Positions 29,367 to 38,200 of a DNA stretch of 64,000 bases are shown one piece after another. How positions within the stretch are numbered: the stretch's first letter is position 1; each line of letters opens with the position of its first letter. Position numbers and translations under genes: made by a program. The notes under the pieces were generated by a model. It searched no databases. It had not been told where the DNA came from and saw only the letters and a list, made by a program, of their open reading frames with translations. The stretch covers positions 4,193,908-4,257,907 of the forward strand of contig NZ_JWJG01000028.1 in assembly GCF_000818395.1 (NCBI RefSeq). Direction: 5' to 3'. The stretch comes from Noviherbaspirillum autotrophicum. GTDB lineage: Bacteria > Pseudomonadota > Gammaproteobacteria > Burkholderiales > Burkholderiaceae_D.

Positions 29367-29388
29367 TTTCGAGTAATCCGGGGAAGTT
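29367..29388 (-). repeat. copy 1 of a shared 22-bp element upstream of the export gene
   Basis: TTTCGAGTAAT directly followed by CCGGGGAAGTT on the + strand, 27 bp upstream of the Wza-like start. The same two halves, with 2 differences and a 7-bp spacer, recur at 32537-32565 upstream of the YjbH-like gene. It may be a regulator site or promoter part used twice in the operon; this is inference from two copies only. Confidence 0.4.
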
Positions 29389-32225
29389 CAGTAGGTTTTT
29401 TGCCATGACACGCCGACTTCGCCCGGCCCGGCATTAAACGAAACTACCGATTTGCTATTGTCATGCTGTGCATTCCATAGCCAAGAGCCGGTCGCATAAC
29501 CCAGAATGCCGCCGGCAGCCACATCCGAAAACCAGTGTTTTCTCGCTGCGACCCGGCCCATCGAACCAACGGCTGCCACACCGTATAGCCACTGTGCGTC
29601 GTATTCTTTTGCAAAGGGCGTCACCGCTGCGAATGCGATACTCGCATGATTGGATGGAAAGGATGCGTCGGAGCGCGTCGTAGCACGCGTCCACTGCCCG
29701 CGCTCTTCTTCCGGGCGGGCCCGGCCGACAACGTACTTGGTTCCGATGCTGGCACCGGCCGCTACTAGCGCTGACTGGAGCGAAACAACGCCTGTGTTCT
29801 GCATGCGCTCGTCGCCGAATGCCAGCGCCATGCCAGCAGCACCGACCGCCGCAAGTGGAACAGTTTTGCCGAACGTATCGAGGCCGCGACTCAGGCGCGA
29901 GCCGATATGGTCCTTTGCAATGCGGGCGATCGCCTTATCGCCAAGGGACGCTACCGCGAGTGCGCCGGCAGCGAGCCCGATGCCTTTCAATGCATCCGGA
30001 GCCGATGGCAGCGCCGAAGAGGAGCTTTCCAACCGCTGCCGCATCGCCGGCCACGGATTGTCCAATTTGTGTTCCGGCGGATTAACCGCCGGGTGGTTCT
30101 GTTCATCCGCACGCTCGGCGAAATTGCCCAAGCCGTCGATGGTTGTCATGTCGCGGCGCGGATTTTCCATTAGCTCGTACAAGTCGCCCGGAGACGCCAC
30201 CATCTGGCCAACGTCGCGCGTCCAGGGAGAGATGGCGAAACCGGCACTCGCCTGCGTATCGCTGGTGAGCATGGTGCCCAACGGGATCGAGATGAATACG
30301 CCTTTGTCGTGGTATGGCGCCTCCGGCTTACCAGGTGACGTAATGTCGTTGCCATTAGTACGGGTGAACCATGCCCCCACCTCGATGCCGGACAAGAAGC
30401 GACGCTTGAACTCGCCTCGCACGCCGACATCCTTCGCCAGAAACCGGCCTGCCCGTGCGGTCGCAGTGATGCCATATGGCAGGCGATAGTGCACGGCGCC
30501 GAGCGCAGTGACCGTTTTGTAATCACGCTTGCCGAGCCAGCCTTTGAAGTCGCGCTGCTGCAACGCATCCATCGTCAGATCAAATGCCCAGCGGCTGTCC
30601 TTCGGCAGATAGAGAACCTGGCCACCGACGCCGCGATACATTTCTTCGTAGACACCACTGGACACGCGGACATACCAACGCTCGGCAGGTGTGGCATATT
30701 TGTTGAGCAGCAAGCGATACAGCTTGATGCGGCTGGCGCGCTTGTAGTCCGCCACGTCGGTGCGTACATGAGGTAACAGGCTGTTGGACGGCTGCGTTAC
30801 ATCGCTGACGTTCTCAGAAATTTTCAGGCCTAGGGCGCTGTTGAGATACAACCCTTCGCCCAGGCGCTTGTCATAATTGGAGGAGGCCACCAGTTCATAA
30901 CGCAACGCGCCGCTCGGATCGTTAAAGAAGAAGCCCAGTTTGGGCACAATTTTGAAGCGGTTTGCTTCGCGGTCTTCCGACGCCAGTTGTACGACTTCGC
31001 CGTCACGACCGACAATGACATCCAGCCCGGCAGTATCCTTTATGCCGACCAGCATGCCTTCCTGGTCGGCATGGATCATGTCACCCTGGTTCGGGTAACG
31101 CACCAGCACCGTTTCAAGAAATGCCTCGCGCGGAATGCGGCCCGCCAGATAGTCGCTTAATTTTTCCAGATCAAAAAACTCGTAGGTCGCGACCGGCTGC
31201 TCGAGCTTGGTGTAGGTGACGTGAATGTTGCTAATATCCACAGGCGCAAACGCCAACGCGACACGCGTGGCGCGACCAACGGCGCGACCGAGATTGGAAA
31301 TGCGACTGTTGGTGAGCGTCAGGTTCAGCGTATGGCCTTGCAGCTGAATCCGGATGTTCTTGAAGTCTTGCTTGGCGAGCGCTTCCACCAACGCAGCACC
31401 ATACGCCGGGTCATGCTGCCATTCCTCTATCGAAGGGCGCCGATGATCGCCTTTCTCCTGGTAGTAGGATGGCTCGTGAATCTTGGGGACGAACTCCCGC
31501 TCGGAGAACGGAATGCTGACGAAAGCGTTGAGGCTGGAATTATCTTGGTGCCGTGCCGCCTGAACACCCAACCATCCCCAGCGGTATTCGACACCGACCG
31601 ACGGTCCCTTGCGGCGCTGCCCGGCAAACGTTTCAGCGGCCCGAAAGTCCTTGGGATAGTTATTTGCGTCGTATTCCGCCACGAGGGACCAGCGCGGTAA
31701 ATTCTCGGGCGTCCAGCGCATACCTGCAAAAAGACCCTCCGGTCTTAGCCGCCCGTAACCGACACTTGCCTCCAGATTCCTGCTACTGCCGAATGTCTTT
31801 GTCGCTACTGCGTATTGCCCTTTGAATAATTCTGTGCCCTGCAAATCAGTTGCGCCGAGCGCTACGGACGGCAGCCAGATGGTTTCATCCCACAGCTTGA
31901 GCTTGGCATCGATCACCTTGTCCTTATAACGGCCATAACCGCTGCCGTAGGCGTTCGGATCGTTGGTAAAGCCTGGGATGCCCGTTATTGAGACGTAGCG
32001 ACCGGTTACCTGCAGAAAGGGAAGAATCGTTGATGTAGCCCACAAGGCGCCATACGGACTGTCGTATCCATAGCCAATGCTGAACGTGCCATCGGCTTCA
32101 ACCGAGGCGCTGGGCATGTTGATATACCCGGACTGGCCCTGAATGGTCGGGGTCGCGCCAAATGCTTGCGCGCCGCCGATCGCAAGGCAACCATACCAAG
32201 CACATTTAATGGATTTTCGCAGCAC
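29388..32225 (-). CDS. YjbH-like beta-barrel protein fused to a C-terminal PAP2 phosphatase
   Basis: 945 residues from the GTG at 32225, chosen because it opens a signal peptide (VLRKSIKCAWYGCLAIGGAQ, cleavage near FGA-TP); a TTG at 32282 extends the same frame. The first 700 residues are YjbH-type: PTIQGQSGYINMPSASVEAD at the mature start, then repeated WxxVAEYD/Y-R-W-G-W strands and a mid domain VSIPFSEREFVPKIHEP. From about residue 830 a PAP2 domain follows with KYVVGRARP, SFPSNHAS and GRVAARKHWFSD, the three phosphatase signatures. YjbH proteins act in polymer export at the outer membrane; PAP2 enzymes dephosphorylate lipid phosphates such as undecaprenyl pyrophosphate. The fusion is unusual. 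Confidence 0.88.
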   Translation of the reverse strand: MLRKSIKCAWYGCLAIGGAQAFGATPTIQGQSGYINMPSASVEADGTFSIGYGYDSPYGALWATSTILPFLQVTGRYVSITGIPGFTNDPNAYGSGYGRYKDKVIDAKLKLWDETIWLPSVALGATDLQGTELFKGQYAVATKTFGSSRNLEASVGYGRLRPEGLFAGMRWTPENLPRWSLVAEYDANNYPKDFRAAETFAGQRRKGPSVGVEYRWGWLGVQAARHQDNSSLNAFVSIPFSEREFVPKIHEPSYYQEKGDHRRPSIEEWQHDPAYGAALVEALAKQDFKNIRIQLQGHTLNLTLTNSRISNLGRAVGRATRVALAFAPVDISNIHVTYTKLEQPVATYEFFDLEKLSDYLAGRIPREAFLETVLVRYPNQGDMIHADQEGMLVGIKDTAGLDVIVGRDGEVVQLASEDREANRFKIVPKLGFFFNDPSGALRYELVASSNYDKRLGEGLYLNSALGLKISENVSDVTQPSNSLLPHVRTDVADYKRASRIKLYRLLLNKYATPAERWYVRVSSGVYEEMYRGVGGQVLYLPKDSRWAFDLTMDALQQRDFKGWLGKRDYKTVTALGAVHYRLPYGITATARAGRFLAKDVGVRGEFKRRFLSGIEVGAWFTRTNGNDITSPGKPEAPYHDKGVFISIPLGTMLTSDTQASAGFAISPWTRDVGQMVASPGDLYELMENPRRDMTTIDGLGNFAERADEQNHPAVNPPEHKLDNPWPAMRQRLESSSSALPSAPDALKGIGLAAGALAVASLGDKAIARIAKDHIGSRLSRGLDTFGKTVPLAAVGAAGMALAFGDERMQNTGVVSLQSALVAAGASIGTKYVVGRARPEEERGQWTRATTRSDASFPSNHASIAFAAVTPFAKEYDAQWLYGVAAVGSMGRVAARKHWFSDVAAGGILGYATGSWLWNAQHDNSKSVVSFNAGPGEVGVSWQKTY

Positions 32226-32432
32226 TGATAACAAATCCGACAACCCTGAAATAGCTATCAGATCAATTCCACCCAATGGCAACCCAATAGCGTGGAATGT
32301 AGCGAAATCTGAACAGCAAAGACTCGATCAAGAAGGTGCACACCCCTGCTCCTTCGCACCGTCCTGCACCTGCCCTTGCCACACCAACGCGCTGTACGCA
32401 AAGATACGACAATGACAACAAATGGAAGCAGG

Positions 32433-32450
32433 TATTGATAATTATCAATA
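32433..32450. promoter_or_regulatory. perfect 18-bp palindrome, candidate operator
   Basis: TATTGATAATTATCAATA reads the same on both strands. It lies about 208 bp upstream of the YjbH-like start in an AT-rich intergenic region. The TGATAATTATCA core resembles half-sites of Fur-type boxes but lacks the full 7-1-7 arrangement, so the regulator is open. Confidence 0.45.
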
Positions 32451-32536
32451 GTCCGCTAGTTTAGCACTGTTGCATTTGGAAAATAAGTGGTTCGCGGCAT
32501 AATTGATACGCACGCAAGGTATTGTTTCTTAATAAC

Positions 32537-32565
32537 TTTCGAGTAATTAATTACCCGGAAAAGTT
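32537..32565 (-). repeat. copy 2 of the shared element, with inner palindrome
   Basis: TTTCGAGTAAT, a 7-bp spacer TAATTAC, then CCGGAAAAGTT. Without the spacer it matches 29367-29388 at 20 of 22 positions. The centre GTAATTAATTAC is a perfect 12-bp palindrome. It lies about 310 bp upstream of the YjbH-like start. Confidence 0.4.
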
Positions 32566-32769
32566 ACCCAAAATATGGGATGGACAAATGATCAAATGCA
32601 CTGGCAGATCTGTGCATTTTTCAAACGGAGGTTTTTCAGGGACCTGACAAGGTTGGATTATTCGGTCGGAATGGTCTCGCCACCAACCCTATATTCGTTG
32701 GAGATTGAAACGGAAGATGGTATCCACTCATCGGACGCCCGTTTAGCCATACCCAGCACAGCAGAAAAA

Positions 32770-33463
32770 TTAAGGGAGATCATACAACAAGACTTCAGCG
32801 TATTTTCCACGAGATACATTAATTATCTTTTCACCAACAATCTTCAGCGCATCGCCTAAGCGCAATATCATTGACATAAACACTGCCACGCGCCACGTGC
32901 ATATATGGACGCCGCTTGGGCGAAACAGATATTTCCACACCTTCGGTTCCGCCAAACAAACCGGCATACAGCCTCGCATCCTGATGCACCACAACTGAAC
33001 CAGCTTGTCCGTCGGGGCCTGCGATCAGACACAGACGGCCGCGTTTCTGCGTCTCGTCGAAGTGCTTTTCCTCATAGCTTGGCGTAAGACCAAACCGGTC
33101 TGGCTCGATCCAAATTTGCAAGAAATGCGCGGCGCTGTCTTGCGTAGGGTTGTACTCGGAATGCAGGACGCCGGTGCCTGCGCTCATGCGTTGCACATCA
33201 CCGGGACGAATCACACTGCTGTTACCCATGCTATCCCTGTGAGCCAGTTCGCCGTCGAGCACGTAGCTAATGATCTCCATATTGCGATGACCGTGAGTAC
33301 CAAAACCGGAACCCGGCGCGATGCGATCCTCATTGATCACGCGTTGTGGGCCGAATTCCATGTACTTCGGGTCGTAGTAGTCGGCGAAGGAAAAGCTGTG
33401 CCAGGAATCCAGCCAACCGTGATTGGCATACCCCCGTGCGTCACTTCTACGTATCTCGACCAT
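32770..33463 (-). pseudogene. pirin-family protein, frameshifted near the C-terminus
   Basis: Pirins are bicupin iron proteins; some (YhhW) are quercetin dioxygenases, others transcription cofactors. The frame from ATG 33463 (VEIRRSDARGYANHGWLDSW) has the metal-site motif GTHGHRNMEIISYVLDGELAH and the family SAGTGVLHSEYN, then the second cupin ending HVARGSVYVNDIAL. At about 32858 the frame is lost and it stops after RRCAEDCW at 32831. In another frame the normal ending follows at once: LRLGDALKIVGEKIINV and EVLLYDLP, stopping at 32770. One small indel thus separates the last 30 residues. The protein may be non-functional or merely altered at its end. Confidence 0.85.
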
Positions 33464-33642
33464 TTTGCGCCTTCACGTCAATGCAATCATTTCGATTTGT
33501 TCCACTGTTTAAAGTTTTCCAATCATCCGCAACAGACGAGAGTGACGAAGCGCACGGCGAGTACCGGATGTAGCGGGTATCGCTGGAGGTTGTCGAGGAG
33601 GTATGCGCAATGGCTGACCTATCCCCGCATCAGCATGAGGAA

Positions 33643-34188
33643 TCAAGCGAACAGCTCGGCCTGTGAAAGCGGAAGTCCCGCCTTATCTTTGGCCGATACG
33701 ACTGGCTCGCCGTCGATAGGCCACTCTATGCCGATCGTCACGTCATTCCATGCAATACACCGCTCATGCTCTGGAGCGTAATAATCAGTCGTTTTATACA
33801 AAAAGTCTGCGCTGTCACTGATAACGACGAATCCGTGCGCAAAACCCGGAGGAACATATAACTGACGGCAATTATCTTCGCTTAGCGTGACACCAACCCA
33901 CTGACCGAAAGTCGGCGAAGACTTTCGGATATCCACTGCCACATCAAACACTGCCCCCTTCACCACTCGCACAAGCTTGCCTTGTGGCTGACGAATCTGG
34001 TAATGCAATCCGCGCAACACCCCTTGTACGGAACGCGAGTGATTGTCCTGAACAAAGTCAACCTCCAAGCCGGTCACTTGACTAAACGCTTGCCGATTGT
34101 AGCTTTCAAAGAAAAAGCCGCGGCTGTCTCCGAAAACCCTGGGCTCTATAATAAGGACTTCCGGCAGACGTGTTGAAGTAATTTTCAC
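33643..34188 (-). CDS. rfbC: dTDP-4-dehydrorhamnose 3,5-epimerase
   Basis: 181 residues, the standard length. [33 protein letters not shown] (catalytic His), [19 protein letters not shown] and [10 protein letters not shown] identify RmlC/RfbC. It converts dTDP-4-keto-6-deoxy-glucose to the L-lyxo form. Its ATG overlaps the rfbA stop by 4 bases (ATGA). Last gene of an rfbBDAC operon that makes dTDP-L-rhamnose for the polysaccharide. Confidence 0.96.
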   Translation of the reverse strand: MKITSTRLPEVLIIEPRVFGDSRGFFFESYNRQAFSQVTGLEVDFVQDNHSRSVQGVLRGLHYQIRQPQGKLVRVVKGAVFDVAVDIRKSSPTFGQWVGVTLSEDNCRQLYVPPGFAHGFVVISDSADFLYKTTDYYAPEHERCIAWNDVTIGIEWPIDGEPVVSAKDKAGLPLSQAELFA

Positions 34189-35072
34189 GACGACACTTCC
34201 TCTTTCAAGATCCTGAGCAGGTACTCGCCATAACCGTTCTTGGTGAGCGGCTGCGCCAGCGCGTGCAGTTGTTCGGCGTCGATAAAGCCTTTGCGATAAG
34301 CGATTTCCTCAGGACAGGCGACTTTCAATCCCTGGCGATTTTCAATGGTTGCGATAAAGTTGCTGGCTTCGATCAGACTTGCGTGCGTACCGGTGTCCAA
34401 CCATGCATACCCTCGCCCCATCATCTCGACCAAGAGTTGGGCACGTTCCAAATAGATACGATTGACATCGGTGATCTCCAATTCGCCGCGCGCAGATGGC
34501 TTAAGATCAGCAGCAATATCAATCACCTGCGCGTCGTAAAAATACAAGCCAGTGACTGCATAATTTGATTTCGGCTGCCTCGGCTTTTCTTCCAGCGAAA
34601 TAGCGCGCCCCTGCTCATCGAACCCCACCACGCCGTAACGCTCTGGGTCGTTGACATGGTAGGCAAACACGGTCGCGCCGTCACGCTTGTTTGTCGCTCG
34701 TTCAAGCATGGGCTGCAAATCATGGCCATAAAAAATATTGTCGCCCAATACTAGCGCCGACGATGCGTTGCCAATAAAGTCCTTGCCAATGATAAAAGCC
34801 TGCGCCAGCCCATCGGGCTTCGGCTGTACCGCATACTGCAAATTCATGCCCCATTCTCTACCGTCCCGCAGCAATTGCTCGAATCGGGGCAGGTCTTGCG
34901 GCGTGGAGATGATCAGAATGTCACGAATACCTGCCAGCATCAATGTACTGAGCGGGTAGTAGATCATCGGCTTGTCATAGATGGGCAGCAGTTGCTTGGA
35001 GACTGCCTTGGTTACCGGGTAGAGCCGCGTTCCGGATCCTCCGGCGAGGATAATACCTTTGCGTAGAGTCAT
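34185..35072 (-). CDS. rfbA: glucose-1-phosphate thymidylyltransferase
   Basis: 295 residues. [20 protein letters not shown] is the nucleotidyltransferase signature, [19 protein letters not shown] and [13 protein letters not shown] follow, and the C-terminal [19 protein letters not shown] is typical of RmlA. It makes dTDP-glucose, the entry step to dTDP-L-rhamnose. The start shares a base with the rfbD stop (TAATG), so the operon is tightly coupled. Confidence 0.97.
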   Translation of the reverse strand: MTLRKGIILAGGSGTRLYPVTKAVSKQLLPIYDKPMIYYPLSTLMLAGIRDILIISTPQDLPRFEQLLRDGREWGMNLQYAVQPKPDGLAQAFIIGKDFIGNASSALVLGDNIFYGHDLQPMLERATNKRDGATVFAYHVNDPERYGVVGFDEQGRAISLEEKPRQPKSNYAVTGLYFYDAQVIDIAADLKPSARGELEITDVNRIYLERAQLLVEMMGRGYAWLDTGTHASLIEASNFIATIENRQGLKVACPEEIAYRKGFIDAEQLHALAQPLTKNGYGEYLLRILKEEVSS

Positions 35073-35971
35073 TATTGTTTTTCCAGGATTTCAGTAAGCA
35101 TGCGCGCTACGCCGCTTTGCCAAGGCGGCATTTGCAAATTGAAGGTGGACTGCAGTTTGTTCGTATCCAGCCGGGAGTTATGTGGCCGACGCGCCGGTGT
35201 AGGAAAGGCGGTGGTTGCCACTGGCACGAGATTATCAGGAGTGACCTTGAGATTAACTCCCGCATTACAGGCAAAATCCAGCACGAATCTCGCATATCCG
35301 TACCAAGATGTCTCCCCTGATGCTACCAAGTGATAGAGGCCGGAAACCTGCGGATGAAGCTGCGCTATCCGAATCGCATGTGCTGTTATGTCGGCAATTA
35401 GGTCGGCACCAGTAGGTGCCCCGACCTGATCATTGATTACAGTGAGGCGTTCTCTCTCGCTGGCCAGCCGCAGCATGGTTTTTGCAAAATTTCCTCCACG
35501 TGCGGCATACACCCAACTCGTCCGGAAAATCAAATGATTGCAGCCCGATTGCTGTATCGCCTGTTCGCCTTCCCGCTTAGTCGCACCGTATATGCTGAGC
35601 GGTCCGGCAACGTCGTCTTCCCGCCATGGTTTTTCGCCGCTGCCGTCGAATACATAGTCTGTTGAATAATGAACCAGCCAGGCGCCGATCGCCTTGGCCT
35701 CTTGCGCCAATACCTCAGGCGCAAGGGCGTTGATGGCACGCACCAATTCAGGTTCGCTTTCAGCCTTGTCGACGGCAGTATGGGCAGCTGCATTAACAAT
35801 GACGCCGGGCCTAATTTGGCGAACGGTAGCGGCCAACTCTTGCAACTTCGTGAAATCGCCGCACACATCGCCGCTTGTGACGTCCAGTGCAATCACGTCT
35901 CCCAAGACGGCAAGGCTACGCTGCAGTTCCCAGCCAACCTGCCCACTTTTGCCAAACAGGAGAATTTTCAC
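35072..35971 (-). CDS. rfbD: dTDP-4-dehydrorhamnose reductase
   Basis: 299 residues from the GTG at 35971, preceded by GGGAGA at a good distance and overlapping the rfbB stop by 4 bases (GTGA); a longer frame to 36061 lies inside rfb[21 protein letters not shown] binds [13 protein letters not shown] and [10 protein letters not shown] (Tyr-x-x-x-Lys) are catalytic, and [14 protein letters not shown] is conserved. It completes dTDP-L-rhamnose synthesis. Confidence 0.95.
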   Translation of the reverse strand: MKILLFGKSGQVGWELQRSLAVLGDVIALDVTSGDVCGDFTKLQELAATVRQIRPGVIVNAAAHTAVDKAESEPELVRAINALAPEVLAQEAKAIGAWLVHYSTDYVFDGSGEKPWREDDVAGPLSIYGATKREGEQAIQQSGCNHLIFRTSWVYAARGGNFAKTMLRLASERERLTVINDQVGAPTGADLIADITAHAIRIAQLHPQVSGLYHLVASGETSWYGYARFVLDFACNAGVNLKVTPDNLVPVATTAFPTPARRPHNSRLDTNKLQSTFNLQMPPWQSGVARMLTEILEKQ

Positions 35972-37035
35972 TGCGTTCTCCCAGCATAATTTTTTTCCAT
36001 CCACTCGCGATAAACGCCGGACTGGACATGGTCCACCCAAGCTTGATTGTCGAGATACCATTGCACCGTTTTTCGGATTCCGGTTTCAAATGTCTCTGCC
36101 GGTTTCCAGCCGAGCTCGCGCTCAAGTTTCCGAGCGTCAATGGCATAGCGACGATCATGACCCGGACGGTCCTGCACGTACTTTATTTGCTCGCGATAGG
36201 ACTTGCCGTCCGTTCGTGGGCGCAGCTCATCCAAGAGAGCGCATATCGTATTAACGATATCAATGTTTGCTTTTTCGTTCCAGCCGCCAACGTTATAGGT
36301 TTCCCCAACCTTACCGGCTTCCAGTACACGGCGAATGGCACTGCAGTGATCCCTCACATAGAGCCAATCACGGATTTGGCGGCCGTCGCCATATACTGGC
36401 AAAGCTTTACCGGCTAGGGCATTGACGATCATGAGCGGGATGAGTTTTTCGGGAAAGTGGTAAGGCCCGTAGTTATTGGAGCAATTAGTCGTTAGCACCG
36501 GAAAGTGGTACGTATGGTGGTATGCCCGTACCAGATGGTCACTGGCAGCCTTGCTGGCCGAATACGGACTGTTAGGCTGATAACGACTTGTTTCAGTAAA
36601 GGCAGGGTCAGAGCTTGTCAGTGATCCATACACTTCATCGGTGGACACATGCAGAAAGCGAAATGCCTGCTTTTTGCCCGGATCGAGCCCATCCCAGTAA
36701 GCGCGCGCGGCTTCGAGCAAGTGAAAGGTGCCGACAATATTAGTCTGAATAAAAGCTTCGGGGCCGTGAATGGAGCGGTCCACGTGAGATTCGGCAGCAA
36801 AATTGATGATGGCACGAGGCGTGTACCGAGCCAAAAGGTTTTCCACCAAACTTAGCTCGCCAATATCGCCTTTGACAAAGATATGCCGGTCGTCACCCCG
36901 CAGGGATGCCAAATTCTCCATATTGCCGGCATATGTAAGCGTATCGAGATTGATAACCGGCTCATCGGAATGAGTAAACCAGTCCAAGACAAAATTCGAG
37001 CCAATGAAGCCCGCCCCTCCTGTAACGAGAATCAT
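35968..37035 (-). CDS. rfbB: dTDP-glucose 4,6-dehydratase
   Basis: 355 residues. [15 protein letters not shown] at the start, [19 protein letters not shown] (Thr-Asp-Glu), [15 protein letters not shown] (Tyr-x-x-x-Lys) and [18 protein letters not shown] are all diagnostic. It is the first gene of the rfbBDAC run. The 240 bp between it and the divergent gluQ gene must hold the promoters for both directions. Confidence 0.97.
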   Translation of the reverse strand: MILVTGGAGFIGSNFVLDWFTHSDEPVINLDTLTYAGNMENLASLRGDDRHIFVKGDIGELSLVENLLARYTPRAIINFAAESHVDRSIHGPEAFIQTNIVGTFHLLEAARAYWDGLDPGKKQAFRFLHVSTDEVYGSLTSSDPAFTETSRYQPNSPYSASKAASDHLVRAYHHTYHFPVLTTNCSNNYGPYHFPEKLIPLMIVNALAGKALPVYGDGRQIRDWLYVRDHCSAIRRVLEAGKVGETYNVGGWNEKANIDIVNTICALLDELRPRTDGKSYREQIKYVQDRPGHDRRYAIDARKLERELGWKPAETFETGIRKTVQWYLDNQAWVDHVQSGVYREWMEKNYAGRTQ

Positions 37036-37279
37036 TTTCCACCCTTAATTTCTATTAACCGAGCCTAGCAGGCTTTACAGTATCAGCTATCCATAAATTG
37101 AATTTGATATGAAGGCTCACCCTTTCTTTTTGATATTTATGTGATTGCAAATTTGAAAGAGAATGAACCGTCAGATAAATTCTATTGTCTCGACTTGAGT
37201 TGCAGTATAAAGCTTCCTTCTCATCATTTTCCGCTCATCGACAACAGTCGTGATTTTGGGCAAAGTTTCTGAAAACGAC

Positions 37280-38149
37280 ATGACCTCATCGTATATCGGC
37301 CGCTTTGCGCCCTCCCCTTCCGGCCCGCTGCACAAAGGATCTCTGGTCGCCGCGCTGGCCAGCTATCTTGATGCGAAAGCACATGACGGCAGATGGCTGG
37401 TGCGCATCGAGGATATCGACGAGGCGCGTACCGTGCCGGGGGCGGCCGACGCCATCCTGCAGTGTCTTGGCGCGTTCGGCATGCGGTGGGACGGCGAAGT
37501 GGTGTGGCAAAGCCGGCGCAAGCCCTTGTACGAGGCGGCATTTGCGCGCCTGGGTTCGCACACCTATGCGTGCGGCTGCACGCGGCGCGAGATCGCGGAC
37601 TCGCGCATCGGCGTGGCCAGCGATGGCGCGGCGGTATATCCCGGCACCTGCCGGCCGGGCCTGGCCGCGGGGAAGACGGCGCGCGCCTGGCGGCTGCGCG
37701 TGCCGGAGCATGCCAGCGCCTGGGTAGCATTCGAGGATCGCTGGATGGGAACGGTCACGCAAAACCTGGCGAGCGAGGTCGGCGACTTCGTGCTCAGGCG
37801 AGCCGACGGCTTCTGGGCATATCAGCTGGCGGTGGTAGTCGACGATGCGGAGCAAGGCGTCACCGACGTCGTGCGCGGCGCGGACTTGCTGGACTCGACG
37901 CCGCGCCAGATTTACCTGCAGCGCCTGCTTGGATTGCCGACGCCGCGCTACCTGCATGTGCCGGTGGTGACCAATGCCGAAGGAGAAAAACTGTCGAAGC
38001 AGACCGGGGCGCAGACGCTCGATCCGGGCAAGCCGCTGGAGGAGCTGATCGCGGCGGCGCGGTTTCTGCAGTTACCGGTTGAGGGAGTGCGTTCGCAGGA
38101 GGCGTTCTGGCGGGAAGCGATCGCGGGATGGGCGCGGCGGTTTAAGTGA
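37280..38149 (+). CDS. gluQ: glutamyl-Q tRNA(Asp) synthetase
   Basis: 289 residues from ATG 37280; an in-frame GTG lies 10 codons upstream. It is a truncated class I GluRS paralogue without anticodon-binding domain. [20 protein letters not shown] carries the HIGH-like motif, the zinc site is C-x-C (ACGCTRREI) with Tyr and Cys in YPGTCR, and [12 protein letters not shown] is the KMSKS loop. It attaches glutamate to queuosine in the anticodon of tRNA(Asp). This marks the beginning of the core chromosome block; GC rises sharply here. Confidence 0.95.
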   Translation: MTSSYIGRFAPSPSGPLHKGSLVAALASYLDAKAHDGRWLVRIEDIDEARTVPGAADAILQCLGAFGMRWDGEVVWQSRRKPLYEAAFARLGSHTYACGCTRREIADSRIGVASDGAAVYPGTCRPGLAAGKTARAWRLRVPEHASAWVAFEDRWMGTVTQNLASEVGDFVLRRADGFWAYQLAVVVDDAEQGVTDVVRGADLLDSTPRQIYLQRLLGLPTPRYLHVPVVTNAEGEKLSKQTGAQTLDPGKPLEELIAAARFLQLPVEGVRSQEAFWREAIAGWARRFK

Positions 38150-38156
38150 CCAGCCT

Positions 38157-38188
38157 CTCTCCCGCCAGCGGGAGAGGCAGTTCTTTTT
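38157..38188 (+). terminator. hairpin after gluQ, possible terminator
   Basis: Stem CTCTCCCG / CGGGAGAG with loop CCAG at 38157-38176, then a T5 run at 38184-38188 after a 7-base gap. It lies between the convergent gluQ and rhlE genes. The gap between stem and T-run makes it a weak candidate. Confidence 0.45.
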
Positions 38189-38200
38189 CGAGTGACGTTT

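Larger units (their letters stand above)
32226..32769. other. promoter-bearing intergenic region of the - strand polysaccharide operon
   Basis: About 540 bases between the YjbH-PAP2 gene and the pirin remnant. AT-rich, with a perfect 18-bp palindrome at 32433-32450 and the two-part element at 32537-32565. A + strand frame (32575-32859) runs antisense into the pirin end and has no recognisable domain; I do not count it as a gene. The main operon promoter most likely lies here, but I cannot assign -35/-10 boxes with confidence. Confidence 0.5.

Noticed and set aside
32575..32859. 94-codon + strand frame between the polysaccharide operon and pirin
   Set aside because: It runs antisense into the frameshifted pirin end and shows no domain; only the left two thirds lie in free sequence.
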